This document shows positions 13,455-21,675 of a stretch of DNA of 64,000 nt, one piece after another. The translations under genes were made by a program, and so were the position numbers. How positions within the stretch are numbered: the first letter of the stretch is position 1; every line of letters begins with the position of its first letter. The stretch comes from Tyto alba (Eukaryota; Chordata; Aves; Strigiformes; Tytonidae), in assembly GCF_018691265.1 (NCBI RefSeq), contig NW_024881324.1:9179730-9243729 (forward strand). Reading direction: 5' to 3'. The notes beneath the pieces are model-generated. The model saw only the letters and a list, made by a program, of their open reading frames with translations, was not told the origin of the DNA and made no database searches.

Positions 13455-13790
13455 GACACAAGATCCTCCGGGCCAAGTTCAGTATTAGTGTAAGTGCACA
13501 CAAGATTAGTGACTGGAATAGGGGTGTTAACCACTCCTGCAGATGCTTAACGCAGCTCCTTTATCAGGCAAAAATCCTATTTAAGCCCACAATGCTTTTT
13601 GCCGTAAAAAAGATACAGAGAAAATGATGGTGATACACAGCAGATCACTTTCTGAGCTCTGTTACTCTACTACATGGCTGGATTAAGTCCAATAAATGGA
13701 GTTATTCTAGATATACACCCATGTAAGTGGCTCACAACCCTGTCCCCTGGAGTCACTCCAGATTTATGATATTAGACCAGAGTGACAGAT
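13455..13790. repeat. Probable ancient amniote interspersed repeat remnant
   Basis: The stretch contains GGGCCAAGTTCAGTATTAGT followed by GTAAGTG, then AAATGGAGTTATTCTAGATA with ACACC and TGTAAG, then GGAGTCACTCCAGATTTATG. These resemble a degenerate motif (TCAATGGAGTTA, GATTTACACC, GTGTAA) that recurs in ancient low-copy repeats of reptile and bird genomes. Similar pieces occur at about 29251-29290 and 47760-47812. The acceptor-like TTCCAG at 13396-13401 and donor-like GTAAGTG at about 13490 bracket an open frame. I read that as coincidence within the repeat rather than an exon. Confidence 0.4.
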
Positions 13791-14377
13791 TTCGTACCTT
13801 TAAAAAAATTATACCTACATTTGGGAAAAAGTGGCTCAAAAGAGTAGTGTCCAAACACTAGGAATGAAGACAAATATACGTTCCTTGGTCAGATACATTT
13901 TTAAGAGCAGTACAGAGTTTGAGGCTAATCATACTGCATATTTTTTCAAAGTATTACTAGCTTCGTGGCAGAAAGTCTCCTGCTCTATGGCTATCGTTCT
14001 GATGAGCACAAATGCCAAAAAAAAAAAAAAGGCAGGCAAAAAAATATCATTATCAGAAGCAAGTTATTTACTGATAATAAATTTGGTTTTAATAGTATAT
14101 ACACTTAGTTTTTTATCACGAGAAAATGAAGTCAGCTTTCACCTAAAACGGCTAAAAGGGCTTAGACCTTGCTAAGAACTATGAAGAGGCTTAACAAAGC
14201 TAAGTGATGACAGTGATATCAGGTATCACTGATTTTAATTTTACTGGTCAGAAGGTGTAAAATACAGTACCTAAGTGGAGAATAACAAGCCTGTGGCCTA
14301 AAATACAAATGCTGGAATGAGAACTGTCACAAACACCGTTACAGCCACCAAACAGTTAAACCAGCCAGCCAGCAAGG
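13791..14377. other. AT-rich noncoding stretch
   Basis: No gene or named repeat was recognised. The stretch contains a short A tract near 14018-14031. A 114-codon plus-strand frame at 13831-14175 is lysine- and serine-rich, spans the A tract and has no domain signature. Confidence 0.5.
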
Positions 14378-14400
14378 AAAAAAAAAAAAAAAAAAAAAAA
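14378..14400 (+). repeat. A23 homopolymer
   Basis: An uninterrupted run of 23 A preceded by AGCAAGG and followed by GGAAAACTCC. No retroposon body could be recognised upstream. Confidence 0.85.
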
Positions 14401-14605
14401 GGAAAACTCCGCAGAAACTTTTATGCAAGCTTTTATAAGCCAAACGGATTTTTACAAAGTACCACGCCTTTGTTAATTTGCTAATAATAAACACGAGTGG
14501 AATTGAGGATTTGGCTAACCTGCCAAGCGTGCCACGCACCGTCCCACCTGCCCGACAGCAGGGCGGGCGAGGAGCACCCTTCCCCAGAAGCTCAGCCCTT
14601 GGGAA

Positions 14606-14674
14606 ACCACCACCAACCACCACCAACCACCACCAACCACCACCAACCACCACCAACCACCACCAACCACCACC
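14606..14674 (+). repeat. 10-bp minisatellite (CACCAACCAC)n
   Basis: Nearly seven copies of the 10-bp unit CACCAACCAC are arranged head to tail. Six complete units at 14611-14670 are identical, which suggests recent expansion or homogenisation. The minus strand reads GTGGTTGGTG repeats, so regularly spaced GG pairs could form two-tetrad quadruplexes. Open frames cross it on both strands as Pro/Thr/Asn/His or Val/Gly/Trp repeats. This is the mechanical result of a 10-bp, stop-free unit and is not evidence for coding. Confidence 0.9.
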
Positions 14675-15979
14675 CGTGTCCTTCAGTTTGGGGCAAGGCG
14701 GCGGTGGCGGCCCTGGGGCGGCACAGGCGGGGCAGTGGGAGCCCGCTGGGTCGCCTGCCAGCCGCACACACACGCACACACCTGAATGGACGGTGAATTC
14801 CGTCTGTTACCATGGCAGCCTGATCTAATTACATGACTGATCAGGGCTGGAGTAAGCGCGCTGAAAGCCTACGCCGCTGACATGTCGCTACATGACGGGA
14901 GAGACAGACAGACAGGCGAGCGCGGAAGAAAATCTATCGACCTCTGCCTTATGTAAAAAGTGAGGAGATTACAGCCACCCTTCACAGAAAAAAAACAAAA
15001 ACCTGCTGCCCGTAAAATATCGGGCCGGTTTTACAAACAAATTAGGTGCAATAACGTGCAATTACAACTTACTATTACCTCGCTGCATTGCAAAAATAAC
15101 TACGGCGTAATATTTTCCCCGGCCATTCTCAATTTCCCTCTCCCTCATTCACAAGCCTTGCTCCGTATCATAAAACTGAACCATCTCCATCACCCGAACA
15201 GAAACAGATGAACGTGAAGCCGGGATTTTCCTTTAGGGGAAGGCTTCGTTCGAAACTGAAATTAAAAGTCCTTGACTTCTCGGTGTGTAAGCAGAGTAAC
15301 TCACTACGCCTGACCACATCTGACACGTAAAGTAACCATTACTGCATAAAATACATAACCATGAGCGTTAAAGGTTAAAGTGTAACCTGCGTTACAAAAT
15401 ATGAATTTCTTTACCATACAAAAGGGAAAAGGTCTCCGGCAAAGGTCATCTACCTGCACCCTTGCCGATCTGTACACAGAAAACATTTGTAAGGAGGAAG
15501 GTTTTACAAACATACGTTTCTTTGCCCGGGCGTAACAGAAATGCTTAAAATTTTTCCCCAATTCTGTCAGGAGTTCGTGCTCACAGGGTAGAGATGCTGC
15601 TCGGAGGAGTCCCTATTACACAGCATACGGTAAACAAAATAAAAATAGCCTGTCGCTCTCGTTGTCTACACAGTGCATTATATAACGGGCTTCCGACTTG
15701 TTTTCTTTTCTATTATTACTCTTCAGTAATTCCTCCTCTTCAATAACATGCAAATCGCTCCCAATTCTGTCATTTTATTATTATCGCTATTACTATTACA
15801 GTAGGAGCTAACGTTTTCCAGCCGCCTTTAATTTCGACTTTAATATGCTCAGGAATTGCACGGACGGATTCAGCACCCACAAACATACCAAGGGTCATTT
15901 ATTTGCTTTCTGCCGGTAAATTACGACGCCTTCGGAAAAAAAAAACAAAACAAAAAAAAACCGAAACACCCCCCCAACC
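14675..15979. other. Noncoding flank of the CpG island
   Basis: The first 150 bp are GC-rich (GGCGGCGGTGGCGG near 14698-14711). The remainder is moderately AT-rich with scattered CpGs. An octamer ATGCAAAT lies at 15748-15755 and an A/T-rich TATATAAC near 15679. If transcription runs leftwards from the island, this would be its first intron or first exon flank. No exon was recognised. Confidence 0.45.
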
Positions 15980-16095
15980 CGATTCAATCCAACACCCACC
16001 GCCACCGCCACCACCCCCCCACCGCCCCAAAACAAACCCGGCGGCGGGAGGGCCGCGGCCCCGCTCCCCGCGGGACGCCGCCGGCCGGACCCCGC

Positions 16096-16110
16096 GGGCG
16101 GGGGCGGCGG
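16096..16110 (+). promoter_or_regulatory. GC-box cluster (Sp/KLF type)
   Basis: GGGCGGGGGCGGCGG contains overlapping matches to the GGGCGG core bound by Sp and KLF factors. A second match, in the opposite orientation, is at 16656-16663. Such boxes are normal in CpG-island promoters and do not fix a start site. Confidence 0.45.
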
Positions 16111-16139
16111 CACCCCGGTTCCTTCCCCCCCACCCCCCC

Positions 16140-16157
16140 AAAAAAAAAAAAAAAAAA
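16140..16157 (+). repeat. A18 homopolymer inside the CpG island
   Basis: A run of about 18 A sits directly between a C-rich tract (ending at 16139) and GAAAATCCC. It is unusual in a CpG island and contributes the Lys/Phe runs in the overlapping open frames. Confidence 0.8.
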
Positions 16158-16302
16158 GAAAATCCCATCCCCGGGCCCTCCCGCCTCGTCCCTCCCGCCC
16201 CCGCTCCCCCGGCCGGCAGTACCGGGTGGCGTCTGCAGCCGGCCTGGGCCCTGAGTGAAGCGGAGCGGGGCTGCTGCCGGGCACATCCCAGCCCCAGCGC
16301 CG

Positions 16303-16382
16303 CCTCCTCCTCCTCCTCCTCCGCCGCCGCCGCCGCCGCCACCTCCTCCTCCTCCTCCTCCTCCTCCTCCTCCTCCTCCTCG
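16303..16382 (+). repeat. Compound trinucleotide repeat (CCT)n(CCG)n(CCT)n
   Basis: The order is CCT repeats to about 16320, then about seven CCG units at 16321-16340, then about thirteen CCT units at 16342-16381. In the three plus-strand frames this reads as polyproline, polyserine or leucine-rich; on the minus strand it reads as polyglycine, polyarginine or polyglutamate. The overlapping frames are explained by the repeat. If transcribed, it would lie in a 5' untranslated region or first intron. Confidence 0.9.
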
Positions 16383-16569
16383 CTTCATTCACCCTCCGGC
16401 AGCCGCCCAGCCCCGTACTCCATACGCCGTGCGGCGGCGGCGACCGGCCCTGCCGGCACCCGGCCCCGCGCTGCGCCCCGCCGGGCCCGCCCGGCGCACA
16501 CGCACCGCACAGCCCCCCCCCCACACACCCCCCACCCGTGTCGCCACACACGCACGGCACACCGCACAA

Positions 16570-16588
16570 ACCACACACACACACACAC
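16570..16588 (+). repeat. Short (CA)n microsatellite in the CpG island
   Basis: About nine CA units follow an ACACGCACGG-type degenerate CA stretch. It lies between GC-rich segments. Confidence 0.75.
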
Positions 16589-16680
16589 CGAGACTGCCGC
16601 ACCGGGGGGGCAGCCGCGGCTCGCAAAATGTCCACCGTCCCCGCGGCCACCCAGACCCCGCCCGGCCCGGCCCGGCCCGA

Positions 16681-16730
16681 GGGGGGGAGGAGGAGGAGGA
16701 GGAGGGGAAGGAGGAAGGAGCCGGCGGAGG
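16681..16730 (+). repeat. Homopurine (GGA)n tract
   Basis: A purine-only run starts at GAGGGGGGGAGGAGGAGGAG and continues through GGGAAGGAGGAAGGAG. It is a GGA-type repeat capable of triplex or quadruplex structures. Confidence 0.75.
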
Positions 16731-16854
16731 GGTTGGGGAATGTGGGGAATGGGGGATCAGAGCTGTACGAGCGGCTCCCTCCCCCGGACCGCCTCGGCCC
16801 CCCCCGTACCCCCGCTCCGTTCCCTCCGCTTCGGCCATTTCACGGCCGACACCA

Positions 16855-16873
16855 CCCCCCCCCCCCCCCCCCC
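16855..16873 (+). repeat. C19 homopolymer
   Basis: An uninterrupted run of 19 C inside the island (G-run on the minus strand). Another C13 run lies at 16962-16974. Runs of this kind are error-prone in sequencing, so exact lengths are uncertain. Confidence 0.8.
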
Positions 16874-17075
16874 GGGGCCGCGGCAGCCAGGCGGGCTGGA
16901 GCCCTACGGGGGGGTGGGCAGTGCGATCCCCTTCCCCCCCACACCCCCATACCCACAGCCACCCCCCCCCCCCCGGCCCCGTGTTTTTCCAGCTGGAAAT
17001 CGCCGGCAGTTTGCAGTCTGAACAAGGGAGGAAGCCGCGGGGGGGGGAAGCAGAAAGCAGAGGAGGAAGAAAAAG

Positions 17076-17090
17076 CCACTTACTGTAAAG
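17076..17090 (-). promoter_or_regulatory. Candidate splice donor, minus strand
   Basis: On the minus strand the sequence reads CTTTACA then GTAAGTGG. This matches the extended donor consensus at positions +1 to +6, with exon end at 17084 and intron start at 17083. It lies within the CpG island and would fit an alternative first exon of a leftward gene. The exon side (ACA) is not ideal. Confidence 0.35.
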
Positions 17091-17178
17091 TGTCAGTGGA
17101 GGTGGGGTTGGCGGGGGGGGGTCAGAGAGAGACTCGCACACAAATATCTTCCTAGCTGATCACGGGCCTTGGGTCTGC

Positions 17179-17260
17179 TTTTTTTTTTTTTGGTTTGGTT
17201 GGCTTTTGTTTTTTTTTTTTGGTTTGGTTTGGTTTTGGCTTTTTTTTTTTTTTTTTTTTC
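17179..17260 (+). repeat. T-rich (TTTGG)n low-complexity tract
   Basis: About 80 bp of T runs (up to about 21 T at 17240-17260) are interspersed with GG in TTTGGTTTGG patterns. The plus strand is nearly free of A and C. It directly precedes the acceptor-like CCTTCCCCCTGCAG. Confidence 0.8.
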
Positions 17261-17273
17261 CTTCCCCCTGCAG
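17259..17273 (+). promoter_or_regulatory. Acceptor-like site, plus strand
   Basis: A T tract followed by TTCCTTCCCCCTGCAG ends at 17273 and matches a strong 3' splice site. The downstream sequence (TGACACAGGTCCGGGATG) has no recognised coding content and no strong donor before the G23 run at 17438. It may be fortuitous, given the T-rich repeat. It conflicts in direction with the minus-strand donors. Confidence 0.25.
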
Positions 17274-17437
17274 TGACACAGGTCCGGGATGTCTCCACCA
17301 CTGTAGTAGAAATGATGTCTGCGGTACGGCGCTCGCTCCCTCTCCTCTCTCCAGCATGTAAATGGGTAACAGAAGCCAAATATGGAGCAGTTGGCTGCCT
17401 CTGCAACAGCTCAAGGATCCTACTTCATGCAAAAGGC

Positions 17438-17460
17438 GGGGGGGGGGGGGGGGGGGGGGG
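17438..17460 (+). repeat. G23 homopolymer
   Basis: An uninterrupted run of 23 G directly follows AAAAGGC. A run of this length is rare, structurally quadruplex-prone and hard to sequence accurately. Confidence 0.85.
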
Positions 17461-17552
17461 CGAGAAGGGAGGGAGGGGGAGGAGGAGGAGGAGGAGGAGG
17501 AGGGAGAGGGAGGAGGAGGAGGAGGAGGGGGGGGGGAGGAGGAGGCGGCAAG
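17461..17552 (+). repeat. Homopurine (GGA)n tract
   Basis: After a single C the G run continues as GAGAAGGGAGGGAGGGGGAGG and then repeated GGA units to about 17550, including an internal G-only run near 17526-17536. Apart from the C it is essentially pure purine over 90 bp. Open frames across it (Gly/Glu/Arg on plus, Pro/Ser/Leu on minus) are artefacts of composition. Confidence 0.8.
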
Positions 17553-17711
17553 GCAACACTCTGGCAGGCGGCCAAGAGAGCCACACAGATTATTGCACAC
17601 GCACAGCACCGCCGGGCCGAGGCGGCCCTTAACCCTTTGCGGGGCCGCCGCACGCTTGCCCGGGGGCGGCGGCGACTTGCCCGGGGAGCTGGGGTTGGGG
17701 GGGTGAAGGGC

Positions 17712-17726
17712 GGGGGGGGGGGGGGG
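17712..17726 (+). repeat. G15 homopolymer
   Basis: A run of 15 G lies about 15 bp to the left of the minus-strand donor at 17744/17745. If that donor is used, this run lies at the very start of the intron, as a C run on the transcribed strand. Confidence 0.8.
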
Positions 17727-17738
17727 TCTCGCCTCGCC

Positions 17739-17748
17739 ACTTACCTCT
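17739..17748 (-). promoter_or_regulatory. Candidate splice donor, minus strand (first exon end)
   Basis: The minus strand reads GGAAGAG then GTAAGTGG, a nearly perfect donor with exon end at 17745 and intron GT at 17744-17743. The upstream exon would occupy roughly 17746 to 17900 or beyond, at the right edge of the CpG island, which is a typical place for a transcription start. No start codon with recognisable coding follows, so a 5' untranslated exon is the best reading. Confidence 0.45.
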
Positions 17749-17870
17749 TCCTTCCCCTTGTAACACTTCAAAGGCTGGGCTGGGTCTCTACGGCCGGGGT
17801 TAATAATCCCTGCCCACGCTGCTGCTCCACAGAAGTGCCCGCTCCCGTGGCAGGCTGCGCCGGGGGGGGA

Positions 17871-20800
17871 TCACAAAGCACTTTGCAGGCGGAAAGCAAG
17901 GAGCTGGGGTGGGGGGGCTGGGGTGGGGAACAAACAAAACCACCCCAAACCTATATTGTTTAAGGGGGAAGGAAGAGACAGCTAGCGGAGCATGCTGTCC
18001 TTCAGAAATGGCAGGGAATGCTGGTCGAAAGGATGCATGAAAATCAGTTGCTCAGTCAAGTCTGGTCTGTCTCTCTAAGGGAGGAAATAAAACTGTGCTG
18101 GAAGCCAGGGAATGCTCTGAAGCAGCCTCTGCGAGAGTCAGAAGAGGGTGATTTTATTTAAGATGCCATATTGCATTTCGCTGTGGAGAACTGCGAAGTG
18201 ATTTAGAGCAAGAGCCTGCATCCCACTCCCTTTTTCTGAATTAGTTGTATTTATCCGGATCCTTGGCATATGCTTGAGTTGCTTTGTAGAAAGTACCTTC
18301 CACTTCATTCAGACCAAAGAGGCTCTGACTCATACCGTTACTGAACTACAAGACAGGCAGGGCTGAACCACGCATGTTTGGGTACTAACTCCCTCTGGAT
18401 TCCTTAGCACGCATTTCTTCAAAGATCCCCTCACATCTCTCCCAGATGTATGCAGACCACTGTGAGCCTCTCCCAAACACCCCCCCCCCCCCCCAAATGA
18501 AGGCAACTTACACTTCCCTGGCACGCCAGCCTCAGCCCGTTACTCTTCTCTCGCCACAGGTCTCTGCAGTGCTATAAACTGCAGTGATGGGCAAATAACA
18601 AGCACAGATGCAAACTGGAGACCGGAAAAAATATCCTCCTCCTGGATTGGCTCAGTCTGGTCTTCAAGTCTTAGAAGAAAAGACAAAACAGCAGATTATC
18701 AAGCCAGGTACAACTTGGAGAAATAAAACAAATTATGGAAGTAATGAATGGAGGAATACAGCCAAAGGACAGTGGGCTGCTATGCTGGCATGCAGCCTGA
18801 CAGTGGTCCGTAAGGAACCATCTACTCTCTGCTTTGACATCAGGAAGGGAGGCACGACACAGAGAAAACCTCACCCCATCCCAAGAACATTGCAAAAAAT
18901 GTTGCATAAATACCTAAGGCTGCCCTGTAGCAGCTCCATGGAGCTGGATGCTGTGGGGTCACGGGCCTCAGGCTTCAGATGTGCACTCCCTGTAACGTGG
19001 CCATCCAGGCCAAGCTGTTTATTGCAGCTTGTACTCATTCACCACAACAATAAAATCCAAGGTACCCTGTTTCTGGTGCAGGTGTATCTCTTCGGTGTCC
19101 GTTATATATTAGCATTAAATCTAGCATTGGAGTCTAGATGCAGAGTACCCTAGGAATCAGCCTGTTGTTACACAGATCAGCAAAGTAGTCCCTTCTATGA
19201 CTCCACTAGTTCACCATGATTGCTAAAGAACATAACACTGTAAGCTGCAGCACTCTTGATTTAGAGTTGATGCTGTAATATAGACTAGCTTTAGGAAACA
19301 TAAGGATCTTTTACCATAGCACCTTCCCCACCTTTAGTTCAGGTTCATTATGAAATTCAACATCATTTTCCATTCTAGGAGTGGTCTGGGGACAGAAGCA
19401 GCAACAGGCCAAGATGTCTGGACAAACGTGCCACTCAGCACTATGAGACATTGAACCTACAGCAGCAAAGCAGACAGCAAAATTATCTTCACTCAGCTAA
19501 TGCAAGGTTCATTGATTTAATGAAAGGAACCAAGGGAGAGAGACAGAGACTGGAGATTACTGAAAAATCAAGTGAAAACCCTGGAGAAGCTGCAACTCCA
19601 TCATCAGGGTTCAATTCTGAGTATGCAGTATTCTCCTGTCTGTCACCTTTTTTATTGCAGTTGTACAGAGTGTTACCTCAGGAGAAAGGCATCTTTCCTT
19701 CTCAAACGTTCACCTTGCCAAGAGGTGTGGCACACGCAGAGAAAGAGAAGCCACATTCATGCTGAAGCAAGCTTTGGGCAACTTTCCCTTCTGCAGCAGG
19801 CTCGTGTAAGAGGCTTGTGTATTCCTCCACTCTGTGGCTATGGTGTTTGCCACAGGTCCTGCATTTTTTGCCACGCTCCAGGCTTTTACATCTTTGTCTG
19901 TGTTTCTGCTTCAGAGTTGAAAAGAGGCCCCTAAAATGTAAGTCGATTGTAAGTCAAAGCACTATTGTTTCCCTGAGCCAGCACGCAGCCTTAACCCAGG
20001 GCTTTGGGAAGTTCCACAAGTGCCACCAGCCACATCAGGTTCATAAGCCATTCCTCACCTCTGTTTTGACTTGATATATGTTGGTTGCGTTAACACATGA
20101 GAGATGAGGGGACTATACCTCCACGGACATTGCCTGGTACGCAGGATATACTACCACGTCACAAGATGTCCTTGTGCCTCTGCAGCTCCCCTGCTGAGGG
20201 CCTGCCTTGGGGCTCAGCATACTCCTTCCACAAAGAGTATCACAAAATACAGAGGTGCTGGTGAAGGCCGAGGGGGTGGGAAACAGCACCTGGACGTGAC
20301 CTTTGCTGCATGGCCAGGGCAGAGTTCCCTCAGTATGCCTTAAGGCAGTGCAGCCTATTGACTCAGAAGTGCAGAACTAAGCCAGAGGAGAATTTGCGTG
20401 GAAAGTAGATGTGATTTTACGTGCTGCCAGGATAGTTCAGACAATAGGGATAAAGAGAAGCAACTCATCACTGAAGCGGTCAGGTCCTGCTCAAGGGCTG
20501 CCCCCAAATACCTGCAGTGCACTCTCACAGCAGCTAAGAGCCACTCTAAAACCCATCGACTCACCCCCTCTGAGGAGGGCATATAGCAAGGCGTGCGTAC
20601 ACGAAAGAAGCAGCAAACTCCCAAACCAAAACTCTTCCATTGCAGACCTTCCCGTCTCTGGGGACAGAAAGAGAGCAGAGGTGTGTGACAGATGGCAGTC
20701 AGCTGGCGGAGCGCAGTACGGACAGGGGCTCTGGCACCACGGTGGTGAGTGGGACACAAAAATCCACGGCGACTTGAGCATTTTTATTTGGTGCCAGTGA

Positions 20801-21029
20801 GGTGCTGGAACTGGTATGGCTCCCAGCTGAATATAGTCTTGACCAAAAGATATTCATCAGTTTGACATGTAAGATGCGCACTCTCTAGAAGAAGCAGTCT
20901 TTCAGTCCACTAGTTGTAATGTGTCATCTACACTGCATGTTTTATACAATTAATTATGTCTACAAAAAATAAAAGAATAAGAGGAATAGGAAGTTGGATT
21001 TTTTTTTTTTTTTAAACATTCACATTTAG
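17871..21029. other. Noncoding stretch right of the CpG island
   Basis: Composition falls back to AT-rich. The first 500 bp (to about 18350) look unique and information-rich and could be proximal promoter or upstream sequence of a leftward gene. A C15 run occurs at 18480-18494. A 181-codon plus-strand frame at 18608-19153 has no recognised domain and a random-looking composition. A perfect 16-bp palindrome lies at 18931-18946. Confidence 0.45.
18480..18494 (+). repeat. C15 homopolymer
   Basis: A run of 15 C between AACA and AAATGAAGGC. Confidence 0.8.
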
Positions 21030-21675
21030 GGAAATCCAGTGATTGACAACGTGTTGAGGGTGAAAAGTAATTTCACAGTTATTGATCATTACAGTCCCAG
21101 TCTTTAATTTGTCATAAAATGACATTGTTGGTCTCATTACAGCCTCTAGTGGACAGTAGTAATCCACTTCACAGACCTGTCATACAATTTGCTCAAATGA
21201 CAAGCATTATCAAGGTGGAGGTTACTCAGAGAGAGCGTGAACATACAGTCATTCTTATCCCCTGTCAAAAAGGATTTTTGAAAACAATCAAAGCTTTGTT
21301 GTCATTGCTCATAAGGTGCCTTGCTTTACACTTCAGGTATTAACACTAGCTTGTAAATAAACAGAGAACTTCTGCTATTCATTTCAGTTTCAGACAGCTT
21401 TCATAAAAACTAAATTAATCTCAAATATTTTTATAACAGAAAATATTGGTTGCCATGTTTTTGGCTTAAGTAAGATGTTTTTATTCCAACTCAGAATCTG
21501 CCGACTGTCCAATCCACCTCCTATCTATTTATAGCCCTCTCACATTCAGATAATTTTTGCTAATGCAGTTATTTTCATTATTATTTCAGACATATGCAGC
21601 TGATTTAAGGTATTTTAACAGCTTTAACAAATGAGAAACTATAATTTGGATTACAGCTGGCTAATTAAGGTATGC
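21030..21675. promoter_or_regulatory. Candidate conserved noncoding element
   Basis: This is unique, balanced AT-rich sequence free of simple repeats, with clustered factor-like motifs. They include CATATG and GCAGCTGAT near 21591-21604, GGATTA near 21648 and CTAATTAAGG near 21661-21670 (homeodomain type). The texture is typical of developmental enhancers in gene deserts. Conservation cannot be tested here, so this is a suggestion only. Confidence 0.25.

Larger units (their letters stand above)
15980..17870. promoter_or_regulatory. Large CpG island, candidate promoter
   Basis: Nearly 1.9 kb is strongly GC-rich with dense CpG, the strongest such feature in the window. It contains GC boxes (GGGCGGGGGCGGCGG at 16096-16110; the complement of GGGCGGGG at 16656-16663), CCG/CCT repeats, CA repeats, purine tracts and homopolymeric G and C runs. 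CpG islands of this size in amniotes usually mark a housekeeping or developmental gene promoter. Two good splice donors on the minus strand (exon ends at 17745 and 17084) suggest leftward transcription with untranslated first exons. No recognisable protein starts here, and the gene could not be identified. Confidence 0.75.

Noticed and set aside
13385..13627. Exon-like segment with TTCCAG acceptor and GTAAGTG donor around an open frame
   Set aside because: The donor-like part lies inside a sequence that resembles an ancient interspersed repeat, and the peptide matches nothing known.
14339..14828. Val/Gly/Trp- and Pro/Thr/His-rich frames across 14.6 kb
   Set aside because: They are translations of the 10-bp minisatellite in both directions, not proteins.
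15903..17155. Long overlapping open frames on both strands (up to 372 codons)
   Set aside because: They consist of proline, serine, glycine and arginine runs from CCG/CCT/GGA repeats and C/G homopolymers, overlap in all frames, and contain no recognisable domain. Absence of stops is expected in such GC-rich DNA.
17160..17963. Frames of 106-203 codons at the right half of the island
   Set aside because: The same low-complexity explanation applies: they run through the G23 and (GGA)n tracts on both strands. No frame is recognisable beyond the repeats.
18931..18946. Perfect 16-bp palindrome CAGCTCCATGGAGCTG
   Set aside because: Short palindromes without a loop or repeats nearby are expected by chance; no function can be argued.
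18608..19153. 181-codon plus-strand frame
   Set aside because: No domain, no family resemblance, mixed composition and no neighbouring splice structure. A frame of this length can arise by chance in 64 kb.
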